A stretch of 64,000 bases of DNA from Epinephelus fuscoguttatus (taxonomy: Eukaryota > Chordata > Actinopteri > Perciformes > Serranidae), in contig NC_064769.1 in the NCBI RefSeq assembly GCF_011397635.1, forward strand, positions 12,913,207 to 12,977,206, written 5' to 3'. Under the pieces are notes generated by a model, which was not told the DNA's origin, did not search any database, and saw nothing but the letters and a program-made list of their open reading frames with translations. Positions 34,691 to 46,319 of the stretch are shown piece by piece (within the stretch, counting starts at the first letter, position 1; every line of letters begins with the position of its first letter). The translations under genes were made by a program, and so were the position numbers.

Positions 34691-36942
34691 AGTAACACTG
34701 TCGAACTCAAGATGGACAATTTATGAAAAAGCATCAGATTGGATGCAGCAGAACAACAGATATCATCTTCTTGATTCATTGCATTCCTCTTTTTTGTCGA
34801 AACCTGGCGCCTACATGACCCACAAAACAACTCTATCACTATCAGTTTGGTTAGAGATTGGGTGTGTCATGCTAGTAGTGGTTAATGTATCTTCAAGTGG
34901 CTAATGTCAGGCAGAGATGAGGAAATGGCAACAGAGGTCTAATCAGAAGGGGTGGAGTCAGATGTTGAGAACATTTGGATCTCTGTCCAAACTTAAGGGG
35001 TTTAGGAACATGCTCCCTCAGTGAGATTTTTTCCCCATTTACAGCAGCTATATGCACTATTTTTTATGCCATTTGACATGATAGAATGCCTAAAAATCTG
35101 AACATCATTTTGGAAAAACATGATAGTTGCCAAAAAAAACCCTAATTATTCCCCTACTATCTTCATCATTGTGATACCATGTGCAAATCAAGCACATCAA
35201 CTCGTAGGCTCTTTCCTCAACCAACACTGACATCACTAGAGGATATTTATATGACTTTGCGTATGTTCCTCTGGAGACACAAAAGGCTTTAGACAACTTT
35301 TTGACATATGCAGTAGTACTCCCTAAGACCTGTAAGCAGAGGGATGTCTAACAAAGGTGGAGTTCCCCTTTAAACAGAAAGATCAACCTCTCGGTGTCAG
35401 CAGACGAAAAGTCAACCAGTAATATTGGTTTCCTTTTGTGTTCAGTTCTTCAAAGTGATGAAAATGAAATATGTGATTTTGTTTATAACAAAGGGAACAT
35501 CCTCTTCAGGGAAACGGTATTCACACTGTACACTACATATTATGTAGCATCCCCCATTATCACTGCTGCACCATCCATCCCCTTTATACCTCCTTGAATT
35601 CGCACGCTGGCGCTGAGGGCATGTGTGGAACTTGTTTAGTCCCATTTAGAGATTGAATATCTGGTGTCCAGAGAGCCTCATCCCATTTCCCCTGCTGTTT
35701 ATTTTAGGGACCTCCTAATATGCAGCCTGACTGTGGTGAAGGAGGAAAACATTCACTCAGGGACTCACGATCCGGGGCCCCAGGAGTGCATGGGTGCGGC
35801 GGGATGTATGCAGGAGGGTGACGGGCCTTTCCACAGTGAGTGTGATTGAAAGAGTTATGGGTACCGCATGACTCTGTGGTTACAAAACAACCTCAAGAAT
35901 CTGCTCCGTGGCCTCGAGATGTTGACTGTAATTTGGTGTATGTGTGTGACGGAGAGCAGGGGGAGCGGTAAGGAGACACAGATGCTGAGATTTCCATTTA
36001 CCCCCCAGTTCCACGTTCATTACAAATCCAGCCAGAGCAAAGTGAATGTTAAGACGCTCCAAATTAACCCTGAGAGTGACAGAAGCTGCCTCAGCTGTCT
36101 GTGGTATCACTTTCCATCCAAATGGTATGGATAGGGCTCTGACAACTGTCACCCTGACCTTGCTTCTCTACAGCTCTCTCCCAAGACTCACTAGACTCTC
36201 TGGGGCGGGGTAGATGAGATTACCAACATTCACAATTTCTCCTGTCTCTCAAAAACACAGCCATCTGCCAATCACAGTGATATAGTAATGATGGGCTGGT
36301 TCCAGGAGTATGAAGACGCAAACATGTTAGGATCTCAGGGTATGTCTTTAAGTGGGTTTATATTTAAGAGAACTGTTTGTGTGCCTCTCTTGGATGTCAC
36401 CTTGAATAGCGGTAGAAGGCGACAACTAGTCCGACAGAAATTGCTGACTGGTTTATTGGCTGCTTAGCGAGCCACCTCTGATTCGCAGAACTAAATGCCA
36501 GAGAGATAAGTCACATAGTTTCCTCCTTCCACTCTACATCTTCACAAAGCGGCTTATTACCTCACTCTCTCCACTCATCTTGCCTGTACCTTCATTCTCA
36601 TCTTATCATCAGCCCACATTTTGTGCTTAAATTTTCACAGTTCTTTCATTCCCCTGTCGTTATCTGGATCTTATCCTGTCTCTCTCTTATTCCTAAACAA
36701 GTCGACAGACATGTTCTGCTTTGTTGTACTTTCACACAGTGGTGCTTGGAGCTTAATGGTAGCACATCTTAGTTTAGCGTGTTAGAATGTTAATATTTGC
36801 TGAGTTGTTCAGGGCACTACAGGAAAAGTCAGGGGGTCACCTATGTCATTAGGACACTAGCTGTGGAGACTCGTCACTAAAAACAAAAAATGTCAGCCTG
36901 CCAGTGGCACTAGAAGAATACTCAGGGGATCGCCAAAATCTG
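34691..36942. other. Intergenic DNA, no recognised feature
   Basis: No coding exon, RNA gene or clear element was identified. Short open frames here lack any protein-like composition. Confidence 0.55.
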
Positions 36943-37281
36943 TATTTCTAAACCACGGGGACAGGGACCCCAAGGTGTCCTTGAGAGTGTTTCAGGGGCT
37001 CCACAGAAGATGAGAAATAGTTTATTTTTACTATTAAATTCACTACAGAAGTGAATCCAATGACAATAAGAGTCATTAGTGGCTATTCTGATCATAGATT
37101 TCACTTCCTCCATGGTTATCTCCTCAGTTTACAACTACAGAGTTTTGGTCTTATTCATATCTAAAAACCAACATCTTTTCAGATGGAGGTCCCTTAAGTA
37201 AAAACTTATTAAATAGGAGTCTTTGACCTATGGTGTATCGATTTAGGTGTTCTTGACTTTAGAAAGGTTAGGAACCACTGA
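36943..37281. mobile_element. Inverted-repeat element (AGTGGTTCCTAACC end), copy 1
   Basis: The right end reads (minus strand) TCAGTGGTTCCTAACC and the left end is the matching TTCTAAACCACGGGG. The interior CCATCTGAAAAGATGTTGG (minus strand) matches the copy at 42460-43284, which lies in the opposite orientation. Confidence 0.6.
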
Positions 37282-37452
37282 CCCAAAGTACAGATTAATC
37301 CTCTGGGGACCATGAATGTTTGTACAAATGTCATGGCAATCTATCTAACAGTTGTTAAGATATTTTAGTCTGGACCAAAGAGACGGACTGATGGACAGAC
37401 CTACATTGCTATTCATAGAACCATGCTACTATCATGGCTAAAACCAGGCTTC

Positions 37453-37785
37453 AAGGAACAGTGCCAATCTTCGAAGCCAATTTGATATAGTGGCCAAACT
37501 GTGGAATTACAACTTCTGGGTGCATTACGTGATGCTATGTGGCCCAGAAAGACTTTCTCCTATAGACTTACATTATGAAAGAGATGTCTGTAAATATGTG
37601 GATTCTTTTTTTTTTTTTTTGAGCGTCACAGCTCCCGTCTTCAAGAAACGCAATCTTCACCGACAACTCCCGTGAAATCATTCATTTCACTATTGGGTTT
37701 TGATCCATCTGGTCCGATAACATTTCAAAAGTCCTGAAGAGCTGCAACAATAAATCATTTTATCCCCATTCAAGTTAGCAGAAGG
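37453..37785. repeat. Dispersed repeat, family 'GAACAGTGCCA', copy 1
   Basis: Aligns with 40211-40495 over most of its length: GAACAGTGCCA, AGTGGCCAAA, TGGAATTACAA, GTGATGC, GAAAGAGA, CCCATTCAAG. It carries an extra T-rich tract at about 37604-37620. No coding potential. Confidence 0.65.
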
Positions 37786-40122
37786 CCGAACTGGAACATA
37801 GCCTCTCAGCCAGTGGACGTCTCTAGTGTGCCTGCCCTATGGGCCCAAAAATGCGGAAGCAGAGCAGAAGATCTGGGTAATTTCACACACAGAAGTCAGA
37901 CTTTTTTGGTTTCATTCAAAATTGAGCAACTTTAAAAGTAAGGAATAGGGCCCTGCTATCCTATATCCAGTTCTTTTTATACATACATGCTAAAAAACAG
38001 AGGTCAACGTATGCAATCTGGAGCTGAAGCTTCACATTGGATATCTCTATGAGCCCTGGTGGTCGTTACAGTTGTCAGGCCATTCAGTGAGAGAGGTGAC
38101 ATGGAAAATGCCGCGACAGGAGCTGTTAATCCTGCTTATGACAGACATGATATGAGCTGTCGTGCTAGAATGAATAAAGTCTGTACATGTCAGATGTATA
38201 TACAGAAAGTGGAGGCTCCTTGCTGACACTGATTTTATTCTTTCAAGCTCAAGCTACGTTGGCTGCAGACTGAGTACCAACCAGGAGCCATTAATTAACG
38301 GCCAAACTGTGTCTTCACATTAAACTGGTATATGATATCCAATTGAGGCTACTGGTTTCAACCAAGGCCAAGCTAGGGGCGAGAGGAAGGAGGGGAGAGT
38401 CCTCAGGGGGATGCTGGAGGGTGTGTGAAGCAGTGGCCTGCGTGCCGTCGGCCAGCCGCCCGCGGGGGAGGCACATGGTGCCAACAGCTGCCATGGTGAA
38501 ACGCTAACCCCTCTAAATGCTCCTTCCAGTAAACAACGCTGGGCTGAACACATGCCAATGGGGGAGCCTGGGTAAGGAAGGGGTGAAGAGGGTGAATGGG
38601 GCGACCCAGCTGACGCCGTGGAGAAAGGAGAATTGACCCCTGTGAAATGGCTTATTAAAGTGCGCTGGCCACCATTCTGGGGGGCCGACGAAGGATAAGA
38701 CAGTGAGGGAAACTCAAAACCCCCTTTGGCAAACTGAGCACTGTGCACGCCACAAGCCGCAGACAGGAAGCCCCAGATTCAAGGGATACTTTTATTGCAT
38801 GTATTGACACAGACAGAACACATCGCATGCATGACATACTGATGACAGATGCTTTTATTTTCATTGCCATACCCAAAGACTAATCATGCAGTGTTTATTT
38901 TATCTCTCAACTGGATGATGGGTGGAACTCTGCTTACTATCCATCCTTCCCCCATCCTCAAATACACTGCATTCAGAGCCATGTATGGCTTCTTGATCCA
39001 TTTAAATTGATAAATGAAGTCCACTCTGTGAAGCCTGTTGCAGCCTTTGGAGCTGCTGAAGGTTCCCATGCTCTCAGGCCCGCTGGGGAGTGGCAGGAAC
39101 AGATGTGACGTCTGCACAGCCTCGCTTGTAAAACAACCCATCCTCCACTTGTAAAAACATTACTTTCCACCTCCATCGTCTCCTCCCATAACTCTCCCTT
39201 TAATCAACATGAAAACAAAATTAGACATAATTTTATAATGTGATAATTGCATCCAGCCCTTACTGATGGTTAAATGTGATACGGAACCGTTAGAGTAATC
39301 TAATAAGTGTCTTTCAATCTGTCATTTCATTTCACTTCACTCTCACTACCTCTTTTTCTGAACATATGCACCCAGTAAAGCACATACACACACACAAAAA
39401 AACAGGAACTTACTGGATCAACAAATGAACAATTAATTTGATTAACAAACTTCTTACCAATCTTGAACTCCTCTCTCTTAGAATTTTAAAATTAATTAGG
39501 TCATCTTCAAAGGCAAAACTAATTCTGAATCACCACTTTCAACATGTCACATTTTATTCCAGTATTTCTCATGTGTCATGTCAGCTGAATTCACCATTGT
39601 GTTATGATAAATCACCTGAGCAATGACGCCACCATCTGGCTGTGTTTTCAAGAGCTTGGAGACAACACAGCCTGCTCACTGCTGTCTGACCATTTCCTTT
39701 GGTTCACTGACAGATTAGCATCCTTTATGTGGAACAGTGTATTAAATCGCCTTGATAATGACTGTATTTGATCCAGGTGAGCCAGCCCTGTGTTGTACAT
39801 GTTGGGTAAATGGTTTCCTTAAATGTTACTGGTGACAGCTTTTGCTGCTGCTTCAGTCAAAATGTAAAGTGGGAAAAAAGTCAGTGTTTCTGACACATTA
39901 CCATTTGTTTCCACTTGACATTAATCAATGTGAAACTTTAATTTAAAGAATATAATTTACAAGAAAAGCCCCAAGCCATTAAGTTAATCGATTTTCTTAC
40001 ACCCCTCATCACCCAAAATCGATGGTGCGCCAGAATTTAAAGTTTTACTTTGGTGAATTTGGTGAATTCGGCACCCGCTCTCTAGACCGTAACCAGAATC
40101 CAGACAAAATTCAGAGAGAATA
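37786..40122. other. Intergenic DNA, possible conserved blocks
   Basis: No gene was found. The stretch 38330-38760 is GC-richer and complex, as regulatory DNA often is, but nothing specific can be named. Confidence 0.5.
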
Positions 40123-40203
40123 GAAACCACGACCAATAGAGGTGACGCGAGAAACCACGACCAATAGAGACGCAAGAAACCATGACCAATAGAGGTGACG
40201 CGA
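40123..40203. repeat. Three-unit minisatellite
   Basis: Units at 40123-40150, 40151-40175 and 40176-40203 all begin GAAACCA(C/T)GACCAATAGAG and run 28, 25 and 28 bases. It directly abuts the second 'GAACAGTGCCA' repeat copy. Confidence 0.85.
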
Positions 40204-40210
40204 GGCCACC

Positions 40211-40495
40211 TCGAACAGTGCCAGGCTCTGAAGTCAATTTTACACAGTGGCCAAATGTGGAATTACAATGTCAGGGTCCATCACGTGATGCCATGGGGCC
40301 CAAAATACTTTTCCTCATTGTGAAAGAGACGTCTGTAGATCAGTGGTTGAGCACTCATTTTTTGAGCATTACAACTCCTGCGAAATGATTACTTTCACTA
40401 ACAGGATTTGGTCCCTTCAGTTCGATGGCGTTTAGAAAGTCAAAAAGACCTGCACAGTTAAATCATATTATTCCCATTCAAGAAAGTGGCAAGTA
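40211..40495. repeat. Dispersed repeat, family 'GAACAGTGCCA', copy 2
   Basis: Second copy of the repeat at 37453-37785, same orientation, about 2.7 kb away, with several small deletions. Confidence 0.65.
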
Positions 40496-40529
40496 AGTAA
40501 GTAGTGTCAAATAAGACTAGTTTCATGTG

Positions 40530-40610
40530 CAGGGCTTTTTCTTGTAATTAAGTACATCTGCAGTGTTGTTATCGAAAAACAGACTATCTGAATACTTCTT
40601 CCACCACTGC
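40530..40610. mobile_element. Fragment of the 'GTGGTGGAA' element
   Basis: Only one terminus is left: CTGAATACTTCTTCCACCACTGC, the inverse of the AAGAAGTAT-type end of copies 1 and 2, with TTAAGTAC inside. Confidence 0.6.
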
Positions 40611-42459
40611 TCTTCTGGGGGTAAGTTTAAAAAAGCCACGCTGAACATACAATATTGTGTTGAGTATCATGTATCATCTTAAGCCTGTAACTCTAATACT
40701 CTGCTTCCCTCTAAAAGACTGCACTGATGCAAACAATAATGCAGCAACATGACAGGGGTGGGTTTCTCATGTCAGCAACTTGAACACTGGTTTATCATAA
40801 AGAGATGTGACTGTGAGAGCGTCTCTGACTGGAGGTGTTCCATCATCGTCCTAATCTTCGCATCCTGCAGTGCAAAACCAGGCCCACACCTGCCCATATA
40901 ATCTTTCCGATCACTCTATTAACCACAACTGTGTGTGTGTGTGTGTGTGAGAAAGACAAAAAGAATGGGACTCCAGACCTAAATATTTGTTATCCCCTCC
41001 TCTGACTATTCAAAAAATTATCTCTCTGCTGAGCTCCTATCTCAGTGATCACACACACCTGCCAAACGTGACAGCTGATTACGAGCATATACGTGCCTCA
41101 GCAAGGATGAACTCACTCTAGGGATGTTGTTCAGGGGAGACCCTGTGCCATTAACAAAACCACAGAGCTCAGGTTGATATTCGGGGGGCTTATCAGGAGT
41201 TTAGACGGTGGTTAACCAAATATTAACCACTCTCCTGGCTTTCATATAAACACGACCTTAATGACAGGGTAGGCAGAGTCTCTGGGGACAAAGACTGGCC
41301 AATGTATTCCAGTAACTGTCGCAAATTGAGCCAGGGGAAGATGAAACATGAAGTGAGAAGAGTGAGGTGTGTGGTTGTGGTGTGCATCTATAGGTGGGGG
41401 AGCAGATGCTGTGTACTGTAGCGGGTAGGTGTGAGAAACCGAGTGTGTACATACTGCGCCCTCATGTAACCTTGAAAAGCAACTTGAGTTACATCCTGAC
41501 TTGTGTAACCACACTTTATTTTAGTGTATCTGCCCCTCTGCTTTTTTCAAGCACTATATAAACATTTGTAACACAATACAATGTAGTTGTGAGTTATAAC
41601 TGTGACTGTATGTCTCATGATTGTCAATCAATCCTGTGTTAATTTTTTTTTTTTATATCAACTTCCATCAATAGGAATCATAAAATATTCATTCAGTTAT
41701 GAGATAAACTATTTCACATTTTGACATGTTGTTACATCAGCAGCAGCTACAGGCTTTAAGAGCTCAGGATTACTCAACACACTCATCCTGCACAGAGAGG
41801 AACCAGCCAGGGGTTTAAGGTGCAAACGTGAGGGTCTGTTTCAACCTGCCCCATGGCCCGTAGTCTCCAGACACAGTCTAGTGGGAGGGTAGGTTTCGGT
41901 TGACAAGTCTGAGCGAAAGTACAAAAAAAAGGAGGCGTGTGAACAAGAAATAAATCTAAGAGTATCATGGGTGTTTGAACTCTGAACTGAGAGTGCGTGG
42001 TTTCTCTATATTTGACTTATCTCTTTGGATTTTTCTGTTAGTTTTGAAACAGGTTAAAGACCTTGATGAATTTTCAAATGGAGACTACCGTTGTCCATGT
42101 CTAATGGAAATTGTTAAATAATTAATCACTATTACTAAGGAGGAACACATTTATTATATATAGAATATGTAAAGAATGACATATTACAGCATATACTGTT
42201 TCATGAATACCAAAGCATTGTGGCTACCAAAGTACCAACAATACCAAAGTCACAATACTTAAATAAAAGCAGTCACAGATACCCAAAACATCTGTATTTG
42301 TAACCACACCTTCATTTTCATTTACTCATACATTCAAGAAAAGTGAATGTCTTGTTGATATATCTCTGTAAGCCTGTTGTTTTAGTCTTCATCAGCATGC
42401 CTAAACTAAAAAGTATCTACTCTGAACTTGCCAAAACATGACATTTTTTGATGGTCAAA
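40611..42459. other. Intergenic DNA, no gene
   Basis: A (GT)10 run is at 40930-40949. The rest is unique or too degraded to classify. Confidence 0.55.
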
Positions 42460-43284
42460 TGGTTCTCAACCTTTTTCATGTCAAGAACTCCTTAATTGAT
42501 ACACATTAAGATACAGATGCCCATTTGGTACAATTTTGCTTCAACAACCTCCATCTGAAAAGATTTTGGTTATTAGATAAGATTAAGACCAGACTTCTAT
42601 TGTTTTCAACTACAGCTGAGAAGATAACTGTAGAACAATGAAACCTTTGAAGAGAACAGTCACTCTTATGACTACTGCTCACATTCAGCTCACTTCTAAT
42701 GAATTAAATTGTAATAATAAATGGTTACCCTTTTTTCTCAGTCTGTAAAGACCATCTTGATAACATGAGCTTAACATTCTGATTTGATCTCTGTATCAGT
42801 CTGAACTTGGTGCTGCCCCAAACACTTTCAGTGGGCTGGAGTACTTGCTTTAACAGACAAACTCCTTCAGTCAATTAGCATAACAAAACATCAAAGAACA
42901 TCTTCGTCATCACCACCGGAGCCCGTTGATTTATCAAGCTTTTGCCAAATCCATTTGGAAGCACAGCAAAAATGCATTTTCCTCTATGGATGTCTTGTCC
43001 TTGTCTATTGTTGTTATCGACACTCTTTCTGCAACAACTCCACTTATTGCTGTGTTTACTCTACTAATATTGGAGTTAGGGCAGATCCCTGATTCGCTTG
43101 ATTGGATATTGATTTCTGGATACAAGACGGGGTGGCACCAAGTTCAGACTGATACTAAGAGCGAAAGAGAATGCTGAGCTCACGCCATCAGGATGGTCTT
43201 GCCAGGCTACATCTTTCTAAGGACCCCTTGGAACTCCCTCAAGGACCTCTGGAAGTCTCCGGACCCCTGGTTGAGAACCACTGG
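42460..43284. mobile_element. Inverted-repeat element (TGGTTCTCAACC ends), copy 2
   Basis: The left end AATGGTTCTCAACC is the inverse of the right end GGTTGAGAACCACTGG. The left part matches 36943-37281 inverted. The middle (about 42700-43180) is not in copy 1 and contains a short unrecognised reading frame. It could be remains of a longer parent element. Confidence 0.6.
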
Positions 43285-44394
43285 TCTAGTCTAATCTAGT
43301 TGCATGACACTGATTCACAATGAATCAGAACTATTAAAAAAGAACACTGATTAAAAAAACCCTTTTTTCTTTCATCAACGTGGTTAACATGGCTTTCCTG
43401 TAGTGAGGTAGTGGATAATATATTTATGACACCATAGCGCCCCACAGTGGACGAATGTCATACCTACAATGCCTGCAGTCTTTAATAGTTACTGGGTCCT
43501 ATCTGCATAAACGGCATACCATAGTCTGTTGCATGTACACATAAATCTTAACTTTCTAATGTTCATTGATGTGATTTCTGTACTATTCTCAAATATAATG
43601 TCGAAGTTTGTTTTGTTGTGTTCTGTTATTCTTCATGTTAATAAAGTTAATATTGTTATTATATTTCTATCATTTGTACAGATTATTCTATAATGTATTA
43701 TTATGCATGGATATAACATTTTTATATACATATATATTTAAGAAATACTGTATCTACTATATCACTTTGATTTGCACTATATGGAAACTGTTCCATTGAT
43801 TTTGCAAGGATGTTTCATTTACATACACTGATGTAGGTACTTTTTAAACTCGTTTTATTTGTTATTTATCTATATTTTTAGCCATTTCAACACTTGAATT
43901 TAGCTCAGTTGGATCAGAAAGGTCCTACAATAACACGTGCCCATGAAATATTAAAGCTGCCTGAGCATTTCACTGTGGAAAACCCTTCAGGCATAGAGAT
44001 TTTTTTGGCATGCAGTTCACATACATATCCACGTCTTTAGAACAGCAAGGGTCAAGACTGTGGATATTTGCCTTTTAACTGTTCTGTAGCTCTCAGTGCC
44101 CTTTACATTATTTACAAACTATCATTTATACCATGCATCGGTTTCTATGGGGCCACGCCTGATTGTTAGCACCTGCTGTCAATAGCTTTAATGTCCCATC
44201 CCCCTTTACTCAATTCTTTATCAGAATTCCGATACAGGTTTCCATTTGAATTCCAGTGTGCCTGACATACCGTAAGAGGGCCATATCCATTTGCAGCAAC
44301 ACAGGTACTGGCATGACTTTAACATAAAACTGCATGCCAGTCAATTCTTGGTTGCAGATAAATTCATTTAGATAAATAAACGGAACTTACCTTT
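43285..44394. other. Intergenic DNA upstream of sec16a
   Basis: AT-rich, no gene or recognised repeat. ATTAAT and TATATA runs near 43610-43760 are unremarkable. Confidence 0.6.
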
Positions 44395-44560
44395 AACAGG
44401 CCCCGCCCTGTGGTGACGCAACTGTTGTTTGGCCCGTGACGCTGCTTGTACACGTAGCCTAGTAGGATGTGTTCATTGAAGATGGTGGCGGTGTGTCAGA
44501 CTCACTGTCCTGCACATTTGTAAGAATATATTTATATTTGTACACATTTCCGACATCGGG
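44395..44560 (+). promoter_or_regulatory. sec16a: sec16a promoter and non-coding first exon
   Basis: A GC box CCCCGCCC at 44401-44408 is followed by GTGACGCA and CCGTGACGC (CRE-like). A YY1/TISU-like GAAGATGGTGGC lies at 44478-44489, as often found at the start of housekeeping transcripts. Two good splice donors follow, ATTT/GTAAGA at 44520 and CGG/GTAAGA at 44560, so exon 1 probably ends at one of them and joins the acceptor at 46244. TATA-less. The exact start is inferred. Confidence 0.6.
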
Positions 44561-46244
44561 TAAGATTAAATATATACTATCATTCACGATGCTTTACTCT
44601 GAACTTTTCGATCTGGTGTCTGTGGCAGATATTCAACTGTTACCCCTGTAGTTAGCTTAGGCTAGTTAGCAACTGATGCTAACTAAGCACCGATGCTAAT
44701 GCTAACTGACCAGGCAGTGAACCTGTTAAATTATGCTCGACGAGTGGTCAGCGACCTGTAACTGCTCGGCGTTTGCCTCTGTCAGTGTGGAATATGTACA
44801 GAAATGATAAATTATTCGTTTTCGGACAGTGTTTAGACGACAGGCGACTTTACATGGCAGTGTTTTGCTGGGTATGGCGTTCAGGACATGTAACGTTAGA
44901 GCAATGTTACGTTAGCCTTACCGTTAGCTGTTGAGCCAAGCACTCTGGACCTTTCCTCCATAGGCAGCTTAATGTGTAACGTTACGTTAATTTAATGCCG
45001 TGTCACAACCAAACATGTAAGCTATTGGTTAGAGTTCAACAAGTGTATTTAATGATCAGAAGTAGATAGCGTAACGTTATGTATCTGCAGCTAACTTTGT
45101 TTTGTTTCATGTTGACTGTCGGTGAGTTGGCTCGTCGTCGGCGCTAACGTTAGCTTGCAACGGCTCTGAGTCAATTGATAACCAGGGGCACTTGAAAGAT
45201 CCGGGATCATGTTTTAGAGCGGATCTGGCCATGACTACTTTCCTGCTAACGTTAGGTCAACTCTTTTTGTTGTTGATTTCCCTTTAAATCTTTTCAAATT
45301 CTCAATGTCAGCCCGTGCTAGCTCCCCTGAACTTTCTCCTGACAGATGCACAAAGTAACGTTTTGTATCCGATCCGTATAATAATAACACAATCCGGACA
45401 TAGATAGTGGTTTTACGATCTTATGATTTGTGTTTGCGGCGTCTTTATTAAAGTGTCACGACAACAACTAACGTTACCAACAAAAGCAATAGAGCTGCAC
45501 AAATGTAGCTTAGTTAGTTAGCAGCAGGACTTGTTTGACATTTTGCTCATTAACCGTTAGCTACATCAACGAGTTCCTGTTTGGGAAGTGCAATCTTAAA
45601 ATCAGCTTTCGCTTTGTTTTACCAGATTAACTGTTCTCATCTGACCCAACCAATATATAACTATAACTGCAATGGCACCATGCTATTTGTCAATAGTTTC
45701 TAGAAGACACCATCAAAATGACCTTCTGGCAAAACCTGTGTGTGATCTATAGTAGGTGCTTTTTTAGATTAAGGATTTTTGATTTTCCTCTACTAGTGAA
45801 AAATGACCTTACTCAGCAGCTTGTCTTGTTTCAGTGATATTACCTTAAGAATTTTGTTTTGATTTTTCCCCTTAAGCAATTTGATTACCATGTAGTGGAT
45901 ATTTTCTTCTCATATGTGACATGTTTCAGTCCCACAGAATAAAATAAATGTTTGCATCTATTTGTATGCTCATTTTTCCTCTAATTGAGTCGAGCACCAA
46001 GATCTTAAAGTAAAACCATTATACTAAGAGTGTGTGATGTAGTCAGACTTGGTATTCAGTACAATTGGTCAGTTGCTTTATTATTTGTCATAACATCCTT
46101 AAACTGATGTAGAAATTGCCACGTTGTAGCCTACTGTGCGTTTAAAGGATCATAGACCATTACACAAACATAGGTGTGGTAAAGCCCATCGGAGGCATGA
46201 GTAGCTTTTTGTTAACCACTCCCTCTTTCCTTTTCTCTGTTCAG
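44561..46244 (+). other. sec16a: sec16a intron 1, AACGTT-rich
   Basis: About 1.7 kb from the untranslated first exon to the acceptor TTTTCTCTGTTCAG. The first part (44892-45475) contains seven AACGTT palindromes, mostly as TAACGTTA-type sites, and many GCTAAC/GTTAGC motifs. The rest is AT-rich and featureless. Confidence 0.7.
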
Positions 46245-46319
46245 CTTTGCCTGACTTTGGTTTCTTCAGTGAACATCTACTAGAGTGACGTGGTCCTCGG
46301 ACCTGCTAGCTCTGCAACC

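Noticed and set aside
43436..43452. Possible CTCF site GCGCCCCACAGTGG
   Set aside because: Three core positions differ from the consensus; too weak to list.
25557..44394. Search for a third gene or a microRNA gene between notch1 and sec16a
   Set aside because: All open frames are short, overlap repeats or lack protein-like composition; no splice-linked set of exons and no known microRNA were recognised.
46290..46319. Upstream GTG as the sec16a start, giving ten extra residues
   Set aside because: GTG starts are very rare in vertebrates, and the ATG at 46320 has a good context and begins the MQPPP sequence shared with human SEC16A.
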